Source: Pararhizobium sp.
Lineage (GTDB): Bacteria; Pseudomonadota; Alphaproteobacteria; Rhizobiales; Rhizobiaceae
Length of the DNA stretch: 64,000 nt
NCBI GenBank assembly: GCA_030655075.1
Contig: JAURWE010000126.1
Span: 5,302 to 69,301 of the forward strand
Direction: 5' to 3'
Shown: piece by piece, positions 9,301-18,400 of the stretch
Layout of the letters: every line of letters begins with the position of its first letter
Position numbering within the stretch: position 1 is the stretch's first letter
Position numbers and translations under genes: made by a program
Notes under the pieces: generated by a model
Seen by the model: only the letters and a program-made list of their open reading frames with translations
The model's database searches: none
What the model was told of the DNA's origin: nothing

Positions 9301-12300
9301 TGGCATGCCATGGCTTTCCGGGAACACAGTGCGAAGCACTTCATGACGCTCGATCACGCCCTCGAACGCAGCTTTCAGTGCGTCCTTGTCCAACGCACCC
9401 GTGATCCGCAGCCCGCCCGACAAGTGATAGGCCAGGCTTTGCATAGGGTCGATGCGGGACAGGAACCACATACGCTCCTGAGCGAACGACATGCGTGCCG
9501 GGCCTGTACGCCGGCCAATTGCTGCGAACGGCCTGCGTGTCGTCCGTTCCAGTACCTGCGCGAACGCCTTCAGCTCCGGATAGGCAAATACATCGCGCAC
9601 GCTCACCAAAGCCTGGGTCGCGGCACGGATCCTGGATATCACGCGAATAGCCAGAAGCGAATGCCCGCCCAGCGCAAAAAAATCGTCGTGGATATCTATG
9701 ACATCGCGCGCGAGGAGCTCAGACCATACGCCGGCCACCAGTGCCTGCATCGGCGTCAAGGGAGTGTGGGTCTCACGCTCAGCGCGCTTGAGCGTCGAAG
9801 GCGAAGGCAATGCCGACAGGTCGACCTTGCCATGGGTATTGACCGGCCATTGCAACAAGGGAACAAATATGGACGGCACCATGTAGAGGGGAATCAAACC
9901 ACTCAGCCTGGCTCGCAAGACGTCGCTGCCAGGCGAGACGCCATCATCGCAAATAACGTAAGCGATCAACCGTTCCTTGTCACAGACAACCTTGGCATCG
10001 AGTACGCCGTTGACCGACCGCAACGCCGACTCAACCTCCGCGGGCTCAATACGGTAGCCGCGCAATTTAATTTGCGTATCGCTCCTGCCGATGTACTCGA
10101 TCGCGCCGGTACGCGTTTGCCGTCCAAGATCACCCGTACGGTAGAGGCGCGAACCTGGCGGGCCAAATGGATCAGGTACGAAACGTGCCGCGGTCAACGC
10201 AGGTCGATCAAAATAGCCTCGAGCCACACCCAAGCCACCGACGCAAATCTCTGCCACTACCCCGACAGGCGCTAACCTTGCCTGGTTATCTACAATGCAC
10301 ACACGGCTGTCGCCCAGTGCCTTGCCAAGCGGCAGCGGCCCTTGCGCCCGCGCCTGCTCACCGGTCAATTCGCCGACAATGGAGTTCACCGTTGCTTCGG
10401 TCAAACCATACGTATCGCAAAGCCGAATGCCATTTGTTGCGGGGTTTCTGAACCAACTGCGCAATGCCTCATGCTGGAGCTTTTCGCCTCCGGCCAGGAC
10501 CATTCGCAACGGCGGCTTTGGCAGACAGTCGAGATCACCGGCATCCAGTTGCTGCGCCCATAGATGCCAGAAGGCTGTCGGCAGGTCGGCTACGGTGACG
10601 CGATGGCGAGCCAGGTACCCAACGAAGGCGGCATCCGGTGCGATCGGCCCGTCAGGTCGCACCACGATCCCAGCGCCAATGCTCAGGGCGGGAAAGATCT
10701 CAGCGATCGAATTGTCAAAGGATGGCGAGGCAAAATGCAGGACTCGATCCGTCTCATCCAGCCCGCACCACTGTACCTGAGCACGCATGAATGCAACGAC
10801 ACTGCGGTGCTCGACAGCCACGCCTTTGGGCTCACCGGTCGAACCTGAAGTGAACATCACATACGCAGTCTGTGTCGGTGAATGGAAACGCGCAGGCGAC
10901 CATGCCTCTTCGTGCGCACAGCACTGGCACTGCTCGAGTTCGCGCACATCAAAGTAAGAAAGCCCTTGCTCCAAAGCCAGAGCACCGGCCTGCGCCCCAC
11001 CGATGACCAGCGCCGGCCTGGCCAGCCCAAGCAACAGCCTGAGGCGCGCCTGCGGGTAGCCCGGGTCAAGCGGCACATAAGCACCACCGGCTTTCATCAC
11101 AGCCAGCATCGCGATGACCATTTCCACGCTGCGCGACATGCACAGCGCAATTCTATCCTCCCGCTTCATGCCTGAATTATGTAAATGCCTGGCCAGCCGG
11201 TTCGCGCGGCGATCCAGTTGCGCGTAATCAAGACTGCCAGCAGCGCTGATAAGACACGGAGCACGCGGCGTGCGAGCGGCTTGAGCCTCGAACAGCCAGT
11301 GCACGCAGGCCTCGGGCATAGCCGGCCTGTCGGCGCGGTCTGGCGCCGGTTTCATACACAGACGGATCAACTCTTGCGTCGGCATCACATCAAGATCACC
11401 GGCGCGGCACCCAGGTGTCTGCTCAAGCGCGTCTGCCAGGCGCTCCAGAGCCCGCTCGCAGTAGCGAGTGATCATGCTCGGATCAAGATGGGCCAGGGTC
11501 TGCACGGTCAACGCCAGCGCGTGCCCCGAATCATCTACCGAAAGTACCAGCGGGAAGCTGGTACGTTCGCTGCCGGGAGCAGGCTGTGAATTCTGTACCG
11601 ATAGCGGTTCTTGCTGCCCAGGCAGATAGCGATAGTCCAGCAGTGCACCGGTCAGCGCGCCCCCCCCTTCAATCGCGCTGCAACGGCGCGCGAGCGATAA
11701 CGATGCGTGTTCATGCTCAATCATTTTGCCGAGTAAAGACTGCGAAACGTTCAAGCATTCGGTGATGCTTCGTCCTTGCAACTTCAGGCGAAATGGCAGT
11801 GTATTGATGAGCATGCCTAACATTTGCGAAGTCCGGGGCGCTTCGGTCATGCGCCCCGACAGTACGGTACCGAACACCACGTCATCGCGCCCACTCAAGC
11901 GCGCAAGCACTAACGCCCATGCACAGTGAAGCAGCGCTGGCATGCCCAAGCCTCGTCGGCTCGCCTGCTCACGCAGCCGCTGGACGAGCGAAGCGTCAAG
12001 CGTTAACCGCGCTTCACCCAACGATGCTCGCAGATCAAGGGCTTCGAGCAAGCCAAACGGGGTGGTGGGGGTGCGCAAGTCCCCCAGCAATTCACGGAAG
12101 AATGACTCGTCACGTTGCGTCCCCAGCCCCCACACTCTGAGCGCATAGTCAGGGAACTGGGGAGGTGTCGGTAGCCCATGCCCCCCAGTGCGCAGGATCA
12201 CGCTTAGCTCGTCCTGCATCACGCGTAACGACGTGCGGTCACCAATCAAATGATGCGACATGACCAACAATGACCAGCCTGCTGTAGATGAGCGAGCGAC

Positions 12301-12840
12301 CAACCCGTTCATCAGGGGCGCGCGGCCTATGTCAATCCGGTGGCAAGGCAAGCCCGCCTGCGCCGCCAGCCACTGATCATCGGCACCTGCATCCGGAGCC
12401 TCGATTTCCTGCAAAGGGAACTCGACGTGGCGCAGCACCACTTGCACCGGCATGGCGAGACCATCCCACTGCATCGCCGACCTTAGTATCGCGTGACGCG
12501 AAATAACCTTGCGCAAGGCCGAGACAAAACAGTCAAGCTCATCACGCGATGCAAAGTGAATGGTCTGGTGAAGGACATAAGGGTCGGCATCGCCGGACAG
12601 CATATGATGGTAGAGCAAACCTTCCTGCAAGGGCGTCAGCGGATAGATGCCTTCAAGATTATCCTCACCACCCGGCACTCGCGAGACAATCAGCTCGCGA
12701 TCACGGGCGTCGCAGATGAAGGTGTCTTCTGCGCACGCTTGCGCGGGCTCAATCAAATCTCGCTCAACCAATCGGCGGCGCAACGCCTCGCGCTGTTGCG
12801 CAGTCAGAGACTTATAATTGGCGAAAAGGTCATCGCGCAT
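6325..12840 (-). CDS. NRPS, C-A-T-C-A(Thr)-T
   Basis: 2171-aa two-module synthetase. C1 (PLTPLQEG near residue 66, HHLIGDR near 197), A1 (TSGSTGEPKG near 663), T1 (GGHSLL near 1057), C2 (HHIICDG near 1248), A2 (TSGSTGRPKG near 1723), T2 (GGHSLL near 2118), then a short acidic tail ending ESFEI. I read the A2 code as DFWSIGMIHK, close to the threonine code DFWNIGMVHK. A1 reads DNADLGTVNK, which I cannot assign; Asp at the third pocket position often accompanies a basic side chain. There is no thioesterase or reductase after T2. I chose the ATG at 12840, preceded by AAGGAAG, over the upstream start at 12906. The gene is separated from the rest by the plus-strand cupin gene. Thr-then-beta-Ala is the bleomycin order, so this protein could act just before the synthetase at 46333-55752 (inference). 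Confidence 0.92.
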   Translation of the reverse strand: MRDDLFANYKSLTAQQREALRRRLVERDLIEPAQACAEDTFICDARDRELIVSRVPGGEDNLEGIYPLTPLQEGLLYHHMLSGDADPYVLHQTIHFASRDELDCFVSALRKVISRHAILRSAMQWDGLAMPVQVVLRHVEFPLQEIEAPDAGADDQWLAAQAGLPCHRIDIGRAPLMNGLVARSSTAGWSLLVMSHHLIGDRTSLRVMQDELSVILRTGGHGLPTPPQFPDYALRVWGLGTQRDESFFRELLGDLRTPTTPFGLLEALDLRASLGEARLTLDASLVQRLREQASRRGLGMPALLHCAWALVLARLSGRDDVVFGTVLSGRMTEAPRTSQMLGMLINTLPFRLKLQGRSITECLNVSQSLLGKMIEHEHASLSLARRCSAIEGGGALTGALLDYRYLPGQQEPLSVQNSQPAPGSERTSFPLVLSVDDSGHALALTVQTLAHLDPSMITRYCERALERLADALEQTPGCRAGDLDVMPTQELIRLCMKPAPDRADRPAMPEACVHWLFEAQAARTPRAPCLISAAGSLDYAQLDRRANRLARHLHNSGMKREDRIALCMSRSVEMVIAMLAVMKAGGAYVPLDPGYPQARLRLLLGLARPALVIGGAQAGALALEQGLSYFDVRELEQCQCCAHEEAWSPARFHSPTQTAYVMFTSGSTGEPKGVAVEHRSVVAFMRAQVQWCGLDETDRVLHFASPSFDNSIAEIFPALSIGAGIVVRPDGPIAPDAAFVGYLARHRVTVADLPTAFWHLWAQQLDAGDLDCLPKPPLRMVLAGGEKLQHEALRSWFRNPATNGIRLCDTYGLTEATVNSIVGELTGEQARAQGPLPLGKALGDSRVCIVDNQARLAPVGVVAEICVGGLGVARGYFDRPALTAARFVPDPFGPPGSRLYRTGDLGRQTRTGAIEYIGRSDTQIKLRGYRIEPAEVESALRSVNGVLDAKVVCDKERLIAYVICDDGVSPGSDVLRARLSGLIPLYMVPSIFVPLLQWPVNTHGKVDLSALPSPSTLKRAERETHTPLTPMQALVAGVWSELLARDVIDIHDDFFALGGHSLLAIRVISRIRAATQALVSVRDVFAYPELKAFAQVLERTTRRPFAAIGRRTGPARMSFAQERMWFLSRIDPMQSLAYHLSGGLRITGALDKDALKAAFEGVIERHEVLRTVFPESHGMPHAVVVPVDSNLEWHTQVLCAGEEAECCLAGLFARAAQRPFDLAQGPLIRATLLQVTDDEHVLVVSMHHIICDGWSMSLIANELSGLYGHFAQGAAYPLAPMHLQYADYAVWQRETVVALDDDLRYWRKQLAGAPACLTLPTRRPRPAVQDPAGAGLAFTLDQDLTSALRDLAARHGATLYMILLGAYAVLLARLASQSSVVIGSPVANRPTLELESLIGCFVNTLALHVDLGDKPSVAVLLARIKGLVIESQDRQHVPFEQVVETMSPVRSRAYNPLFQAMLVWQNTPSGSVLLDGLQIIEVHPQILTTHCDLALMMEERTDVIAGTLVYATALFDQSYIAGVLQGLKSVLIDMSEEQDICGATPASPLRDSALAVASTAPKHMSGYLHDAVAHWALETPDAIAITDQWRSLCYRELDDSANRLARHLLSLGVGPGAHVAVAMGRSIELVVAIIAILKAGGGYVPLEPASARGRLQEIIDDSQPVLVLCDQVGKEALGPLTDVTIVDFHQDHALWSSLSSQGLCNSEVELTPQCTAYVIYTSGSTGRPKGVTVEHAQVSTLLESLAKTLGTDGSDVWSLFHSIAFDFSVWELFGALHAGARLLMVPAAVTRAPDEFYRLLCREGVTVLSQTPGAFSQVLDEHLRAPGAHRLRQVIFGGEQLDPTMLAGWFDSNPGGETRFTDMYGITEGAIHTTWRRLTVDDTRPGAERSVGRGIAGREVYVLDDQLQAVGEWTLGEIWIAGQGVARGYHRLPSLTAQRFVPDPFSPLPGARMYRSGDLGRLRADGELEFAGRADEQVKIRGFRIELGDIASRLAMHPAIAQSHVIARTEEKGGVRLVAYCRARHSDQLPVSPVALREYLTAYLPGYMVPVAYVQIENFSLTVNGKVDVAKLPPVHSDDYARRLYEPAQGTTEVWLAHTWSDLLGVAEVSRHDDFFELGGHSLLVGQLTARIREEFELELPMADVFEVSVLHAFAARIDSARLIEFESFEI

Positions 12841-13019
12841 CGATTCTTCCTTGAATATTTTGTTGATTGTCACGCTGCCTGTGAAGCGCTGAAAGACGTA
12901 GCCCACAGCACGATCGATGCATCGCGACCAATTGGTAGAGTGGCATAAACTCCACTAAGATGTCTTCCTAAACGGCGCCCTCAGCTGTCCCGCCGGGCCC
13001 CTATCCACCTATTCCGGCC

Positions 13020-13826
13020 ATGTTAACTATGCCTGTCACCAAGTGCTTGCAGCCGCCACGACCGATTGACGTGATTACCCGCCCCGACCTTCAAACCTTC
13101 GACAGCCTTTACGTCAAACTTGCCAGGCCCGTACTGATACGCGGCCTCACCGATGGCTGGCCTGCGCGTCGAAAATGGACCCACGATTTTTTCGCGAGAC
13201 ACTTCGGTGAAGTACTGGTGAGTGTGTGCCGCAGCAACGGCCGCGACCCACAGCAAATGCGCCTGGACGACTACCTGCAGTATCTGGATGCCTCCCTCGA
13301 CCGCGACCCCCTCTACCTGTCGAACTGGGTTTTCGAACGCACTTGCCCGCAATTGCTCGACGACTACACCAACCCCTCACTCTTCGAACGTCTCGAATCC
13401 AGACTGCCCGAACACCTGCGCCCGCAATGGCGCTGGATGTTCATCGGGCCCGCCGGTTCCGGCACACACCTGCATGTCGACGTGCTCGACACCAGCGCCT
13501 GGAATGCGGTGATCACCGGTCGCAAGCGCTGGCGCTTCTACGCCCCCGAGCAACAGCCGCTGCTGTATCAGGGAAAGGTGGATTGCTTTTCTCCCGACCT
13601 CGAAGCCTACCCACTGTTCGCTGACGCGCATGCGATCGAGTGTGTGCAGCAGCCAGGCGACCTGGTCTTCACTCCTAGCGGCTGGTGGCACCAAGTAATC
13701 AATGAGCGCGCCGGGATCTCCGTTACCGAGAACTTCATCAACCGCGCCAACCTTGAACGGGTCAAGCGGGCGGCGCAGAGAGCGAACCTGCCGTATCTCG
13801 ACGAAGCTGTCGCCGCGATCGGCTGA
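13020..13826 (+). CDS. Cupin-like / JmjC-type Fe(II) oxygenase
   Basis: 268-aa protein of the cupin_8/JmjC-like class, most of whose members are 2-oxoglutarate-dependent hydroxylases. The iron-binding pattern is visible: HLHVDVLDT supplies the His-x-Asp pair (near residue 157), GRKRWRFYAP follows, and GWWHQVIN supplies the distal His (near 230). It is soluble with no signal peptide. Starts at 13020 or 13029 are possible; neither has a strong ribosome-binding site. It is the only plus-strand gene inside the NRPS block. It is divergent from the synthetase starting at 12840 (179-bp gap, where promoters should lie) and convergent with the T-C gene. It probably beta-hydroxylates an amino acid or carrier-bound residue (inference). 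Confidence 0.8.
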   Translation: MLTMPVTKCLQPPRPIDVITRPDLQTFDSLYVKLARPVLIRGLTDGWPARRKWTHDFFARHFGEVLVSVCRSNGRDPQQMRLDDYLQYLDASLDRDPLYLSNWVFERTCPQLLDDYTNPSLFERLESRLPEHLRPQWRWMFIGPAGSGTHLHVDVLDTSAWNAVITGRKRWRFYAPEQQPLLYQGKVDCFSPDLEAYPLFADAHAIECVQQPGDLVFTPSGWWHQVINERAGISVTENFINRANLERVKRAAQRANLPYLDEAVAAIG

Positions 13827-13843
13827 AGCACAGCCGTCGCGGC
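13812..13843. terminator. Hairpin between convergent genes, possible terminator
   Basis: A GC-rich inverted repeat overlaps the stop of the cupin gene. The inner stem is six base pairs (CGGCTG with CAGCCG) around loop AAGCA; after a small bulge there is an outer stem of six base pairs (GCCGCG with CGCGGC). It sits in the 30-bp space between two converging genes, where a two-way terminator is expected. There is no T-run on either side, so termination activity is uncertain. Confidence 0.4.
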
Positions 13844-13856
13844 TCGTTCGCTCGAA

Positions 13857-15497
13857 TCACTTGATCTGTTGCGCAACCTCCAGCAGATCCAGGGACGCAG
13901 CGCCTGGCCAAATGTCACACAGGCGCGCCACTCGGCTCAGCAACGCCTGCGCCAACGGTTGTGGACAGGCCTGGGACTGAAAGCGCAACGTCAGACGCGC
14001 CCGCGCACCCTGCTCACAGACCAGTATCAGCGGGTAGCCTTCGTTGATGTGGAACCGCGTGTCCTCGACACGCAGTCCTGTACGTGCGCTGAACAGTTGA
14101 TCGGTCGTGGCATGGTTCTCATGTACATAGATAGCATCGAACAGCGCCAGCTCGGCTGGCCAACCGATACCGCGCTTGATATCGGGAAGCGATGCGTGTT
14201 CATGGGATTGCAGGTCCGCGATGCAGCGCTGCGTGGCTCGCATCCATTGCTTCAATGTACGGCCCCGATTGAGGGTTGCTCTCAACGGCAAGGTACTGAT
14301 CAGATTGCCGACCGTATTGGCATAGCATGCGCGCTCGCCATGGCGCCCCGAGGTGACAAGGCCAACCAATAAGTCACGTCGTTCAAACGTTACGGCAAGG
14401 GCCAAGGCAAACCATGCCGAAAAAGCGCTTGCCATCGTGACCTGTGCATCAGCCAAGGCCGCAGTCAGGCGTTGCAGTTGCGCCTGAGACAGCTCAAACG
14501 AAACCTCGACGGGCACGGCGTCGTCCCCCCTAGTCTCGAGCAGCGCCACGGGCTCGGCATGCGCAAGGTACTCAGACCAAAAGCGTGGTTCATAACGGCG
14601 CACTGACTCGGTGGCAAGCAGCAAATCACGATAAGAGTGGTCCTCATCAACCTGCAGGTCCGGTTGAGGGCCAAGGCGGCAATACAGGTCGGCCAGCTCC
14701 GCCATCATCAGTTCCTGGGAACGCCCGTCGGCCACAAGGTGGTGTTGCGTCCAAACCCACAGGTGCCGGTCGGCAGACAGTCTGACCAACCGAATGCGCA
14801 GTAAAGGTGGAGTGGCCAGATCAAATGGCCGCTCGCGCTCGTTTCGCACCAGTGTTTGCAATTGCTCCGCCTGTGCGGCAACAACAGGCGAGTCGTACTG
14901 GTAGTCAAGCGCAACCTCGTCGTGGAGCCGTTGACAATGCCGTGCGCGAAGATCCTCTGCAAATGCCGTCCGCAAGGCTGGGTGACGGCGTATCAGTAAA
15001 CGCAGTGCCGACTCAAAGCGCGCAGGATCAAGCACCCCCACAAGCACGCAACTGAACTGCGACACATAGAGTGAGGCGTGCGGTGCCGCGAGGCAGTGAT
15101 ACAACATACCTTCCTGGGCAGCCGTAGAAGGATAGATGCCATCCTGGATGTTTCGGGTCGAGGTCAATGGCCCTGCCGGCGGGCGTTCGCCCTCGGTTCC
15201 CGTGGCCAGGTGCTTGGCCAAGGCTCGGACCGTTGGATAGTTGATGATGTCCTGCATGGCGATAGACAGCCCTGCCCGCTTTGCCCGCGCCGAGATACGA
15301 ATACTCTTGAGGGAGTCGCCACCCAGCGCAAAATAGTTGTCATCGGACTGTACTGGACGGGCAAACGATTCACACCAGATATCCAGCAGCATGGCCTCCA
15401 GCCCGGACAACACATCGGTGGACGATGCTGTCGCCTCACCTCGCAGTTCCCCGAGCAGTTCGCTGAGAAATTGTTCCTTGTCGCAATTGCTAGGCAT
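13857..15497 (-). CDS. NRPS carrier-condensation didomain (T-C), BlmV-like
   Basis: 546-aa protein with only two domains. A carrier domain has its Ser in FALGGDSLKS near residue 61, and a condensation domain carries HHLVADG near 252. There is no adenylation domain, so another protein must load the carrier. In the bleomycin cluster BlmV is also a free-standing PCP-C protein working next to BlmVI. Here the gene overlaps the 3' end of the BlmVI-like gene by 8 bp, reproducing that pair. The Asn-type A domain at the N-terminus of the protein encoded at 37347-42368 is the best candidate for loading it in trans (inference). The reading of T then C is clear from the motifs. Confidence 0.92.
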   Translation of the reverse strand: MPSNCDKEQFLSELLGELRGEATASSTDVLSGLEAMLLDIWCESFARPVQSDDNYFALGGDSLKSIRISARAKRAGLSIAMQDIINYPTVRALAKHLATGTEGERPPAGPLTSTRNIQDGIYPSTAAQEGMLYHCLAAPHASLYVSQFSCVLVGVLDPARFESALRLLIRRHPALRTAFAEDLRARHCQRLHDEVALDYQYDSPVVAAQAEQLQTLVRNERERPFDLATPPLLRIRLVRLSADRHLWVWTQHHLVADGRSQELMMAELADLYCRLGPQPDLQVDEDHSYRDLLLATESVRRYEPRFWSEYLAHAEPVALLETRGDDAVPVEVSFELSQAQLQRLTAALADAQVTMASAFSAWFALALAVTFERRDLLVGLVTSGRHGERACYANTVGNLISTLPLRATLNRGRTLKQWMRATQRCIADLQSHEHASLPDIKRGIGWPAELALFDAIYVHENHATTDQLFSARTGLRVEDTRFHINEGYPLILVCEQGARARLTLRFQSQACPQPLAQALLSRVARLCDIWPGAASLDLLEVAQQIK

Positions 15498-18400
15498 ATT
15501 GATCGTCCAGTGTAACGTTCAGAGAGGAGCTGACAGGCAAAGGCGGACCGGGAAAGACGATCTCGGCCAATGCCTCGTCAATCGAGTCACACCTTGCCAG
15601 CGAATGCAGGGTTCTCACGATAACCGCTCGCAAGCGCTCGACATGAGTGACATCGACACGGCGGGCGTCATAGTCAAACAGGATACGCAAGCCTTCACCG
15701 CCGTGATCACGATTGAAGTGAATCGTCAGCGGCACGTAAGTCTGGTCGGATGCGTAGTGGCTGGCGACATGCAAAGGCATGTGCAGCAGGCCACGATAGA
15801 CATGGAAGTGGGTGTACACAAATAACGTATCGAACAACGTCCGACCGCCGTTCATCGCGACCAGTTGGGCATAGGGAAAGCGCCGGTAAGGCAGGTAGCT
15901 GCGCTCTGTTTCGAAACAGGTTTCCATCAGCTGCCGCCAAGTGCTGCCCTGAAGGTTGATCGCGATGGGAAGCAGATTATTGAACACGCCCACGCAACGT
16001 TCGCCGCCACTCAGTTCCGGCCTTCCATTGAACTCCATGCCACTGCACTGCTCGGGCACGCCCGTGACGCTAGAGAGCGCAGAAAAATGCACTGCCATCA
16101 ACAGGTTCTTCAATGGCACGCCGGCGGCTTGCCCGATGGTTTCCAGACGCTCCACCCACTGCGGCTCCACCTGCCAGGTCAACCGGCTGTGCACCGCACT
16201 GGGAGCGGTCGGTGGCAAGTCCGCTTGATTGAACTTGCTGTTGGCCAGCAACTGGCTCCAGAAATGACGCTGGGTGCTGCTGGTCAAGGCTTGTTGCTCC
16301 AACGCGACAAATTCGGCGTAGGACAGCCTGCGCTGTTGATCAACCAGTGGTTGCTGTAGTGCACGATAAGCAGAATAAGCTTGCAAGAGCTCGGTGAGCA
16401 CCGTCGCAACACACCAGCCGTCGAGGGCAGCGTCAGCAAAGGTCAGCTGGAAGCGCTCGCTATCCAGCAAATGCACCGAGCAACGGAAATGGGGCGCCGC
16501 CTCCCAGGCAAAGGCGCGCTTCTTCTCTGCGCTGATCCAGGCATCCAGCCGCGCCTGCCGTTGCTCAGCGGGCAGCGTCGTCAGATCCTCAACCACCAGA
16601 GGCAACTCGACGCAGCGGCGAACGATCTGAATCGGTTCGTCGAAGCGTTCGATATCAATACAGGTACGCAAAAAGCCATGTTCGGCGGTCACATTCTTGA
16701 GCGCACTGTGCATCGCGCGCTCATCCCATGGCGTAACAAGCTCCAGCGTCGTGACAAAGACCTCGTAGTGATCATCATTGAAATACTTGAACAGAATGCC
16801 GCGCTGCAAGTAACTGAGCGGGTAAGCATCTTCCACATCATCCGTTGCCAAAATGGCACGGTCACGCTCACTGAGCAGGGAAAACGGCGCGATGGGTTCG
16901 CTTGGCGACACACACCAGGACGTATTCTCGATCTGCGCGTGCATCGCACCAAAGCTACTGTGCCGGAACAGGGTCTGTACCGACAGCGCGATACCCGCGG
17001 CACGTAACCGACCAATAAAATGCAGTGCCAGAATCGAATCACCACCGCAGGCGAAGAAATCATCTTCATCGAGGGGTGGTGCCCCCCCAAGAACTCTCTG
17101 CCATTGGCCGGCAAGCTGACTGCGCAGGTCGTGCGCTTCATCGACCGGCAATAGGCCGTTCTCACGCACCAGCAAGCTGCGCAATTGCGCACTATCCGCC
17201 TTGCCGCTCGCCAACAGCGGCCAGTGCGTCAGCAATCGCCATTCACGGGGAACCATGAACTCTGGAAGCCAGGCCCGCACGTGAGCTTCCACGTCACGCG
17301 GGGTCAAGTCGGTGTGCTCTTCAACCTGCAGGAAAGCGCAAAGACGTTCGGCTCCAGCCACTTCATCGAGCAAAACCACCGCATTGCGCACCCCGGCAAG
17401 GGAGGAAATCGCTTGCTCAATTTCGGCCAGTTCGATGCGGTATCCCGCGACCTTCACCTGCCCATCCTGGCGGCCAAGATAGTGAATATTGCCGCTGGCA
17501 TCAAAACGCACCCGGTCGCCGGTACGGTAGCAACGTGACAGACTGCCCAGAGGTGATGGCGTGAATTGCGTAGCGCTCAGCATGGCTTTGCCGACATAGC
17601 CGATTGCCACTTGCGGACCACCGACGACGAGCTCGCCCTCCGCCCCCGGGAGCACCGCCAGCCCGTGCCCATCGACAATCGAGACCTCACAATTGGGCGC
17701 CGGCCGGCCAATGGAGATACTCGCCTGGTGTGCATGCACTTGGGCATAGGTCACATCAATACCCGCCTCGGTGGGCCCGTAAAAATTGTACAGCCGTACC
17801 TGCGGCGCGGCGTCAAAGAAAGCCCGGGCCTGGGCTTCCAGCAATCTTTCACCACTGCACACGACCTGACGCAATCCCGCAAGTGCCTGACATACACCCT
17901 CAATACCCAGCCAATGCCCCAACACGCTGGGAACAAAATGCGCCACGGTCACGCCATGCTGCGCAATAGCTGCTGCCACGGTTTCAGGAAAGCGCTCGTG
18001 TGCCGGCTGGATACACACGGCCTTGGCCCCCAGGGCCAACGGCGCCAGAATTTCCCAGAGCGACACATCAAAGGTCCAGATAGTCTTCTGCACAAAAACG
18101 TCTGCGCGCGAAAGCGCGAGCCGGTCGATCATCCAGTCGAGTCGATTATCAAGGGCTCGATGACTGATCAGTACACCCTTTGGCTGCCCCGTACTGCCCG
18201 AGGTATAGAGCAGATAGGCGGCCGCATCGCCAGGCAGGGCCTGGTAGGGCAAAGCGTCCAGCGCCTGCATAGCGTCCATGCCCTGCTCGGCGTCGATCAT
18301 CGGCAGGGCAATCTCCAACGGCAGGCTCCCCGCTTGGGCAATGACTGCCACGGCACCGCTGTCGCGCAGCATGTAATCACGCCTGGACGCGGGCATTGTC

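Noticed and set aside
9298..10275. 325-codon plus-strand frame, and a similar 292-codon one at 7558-8436
   Set aside because: Both lie wholly inside the 6325-12840 synthetase on the other strand, with low-complexity, Arg/Gln/His-rich translations typical of GC-rich antisense frames.
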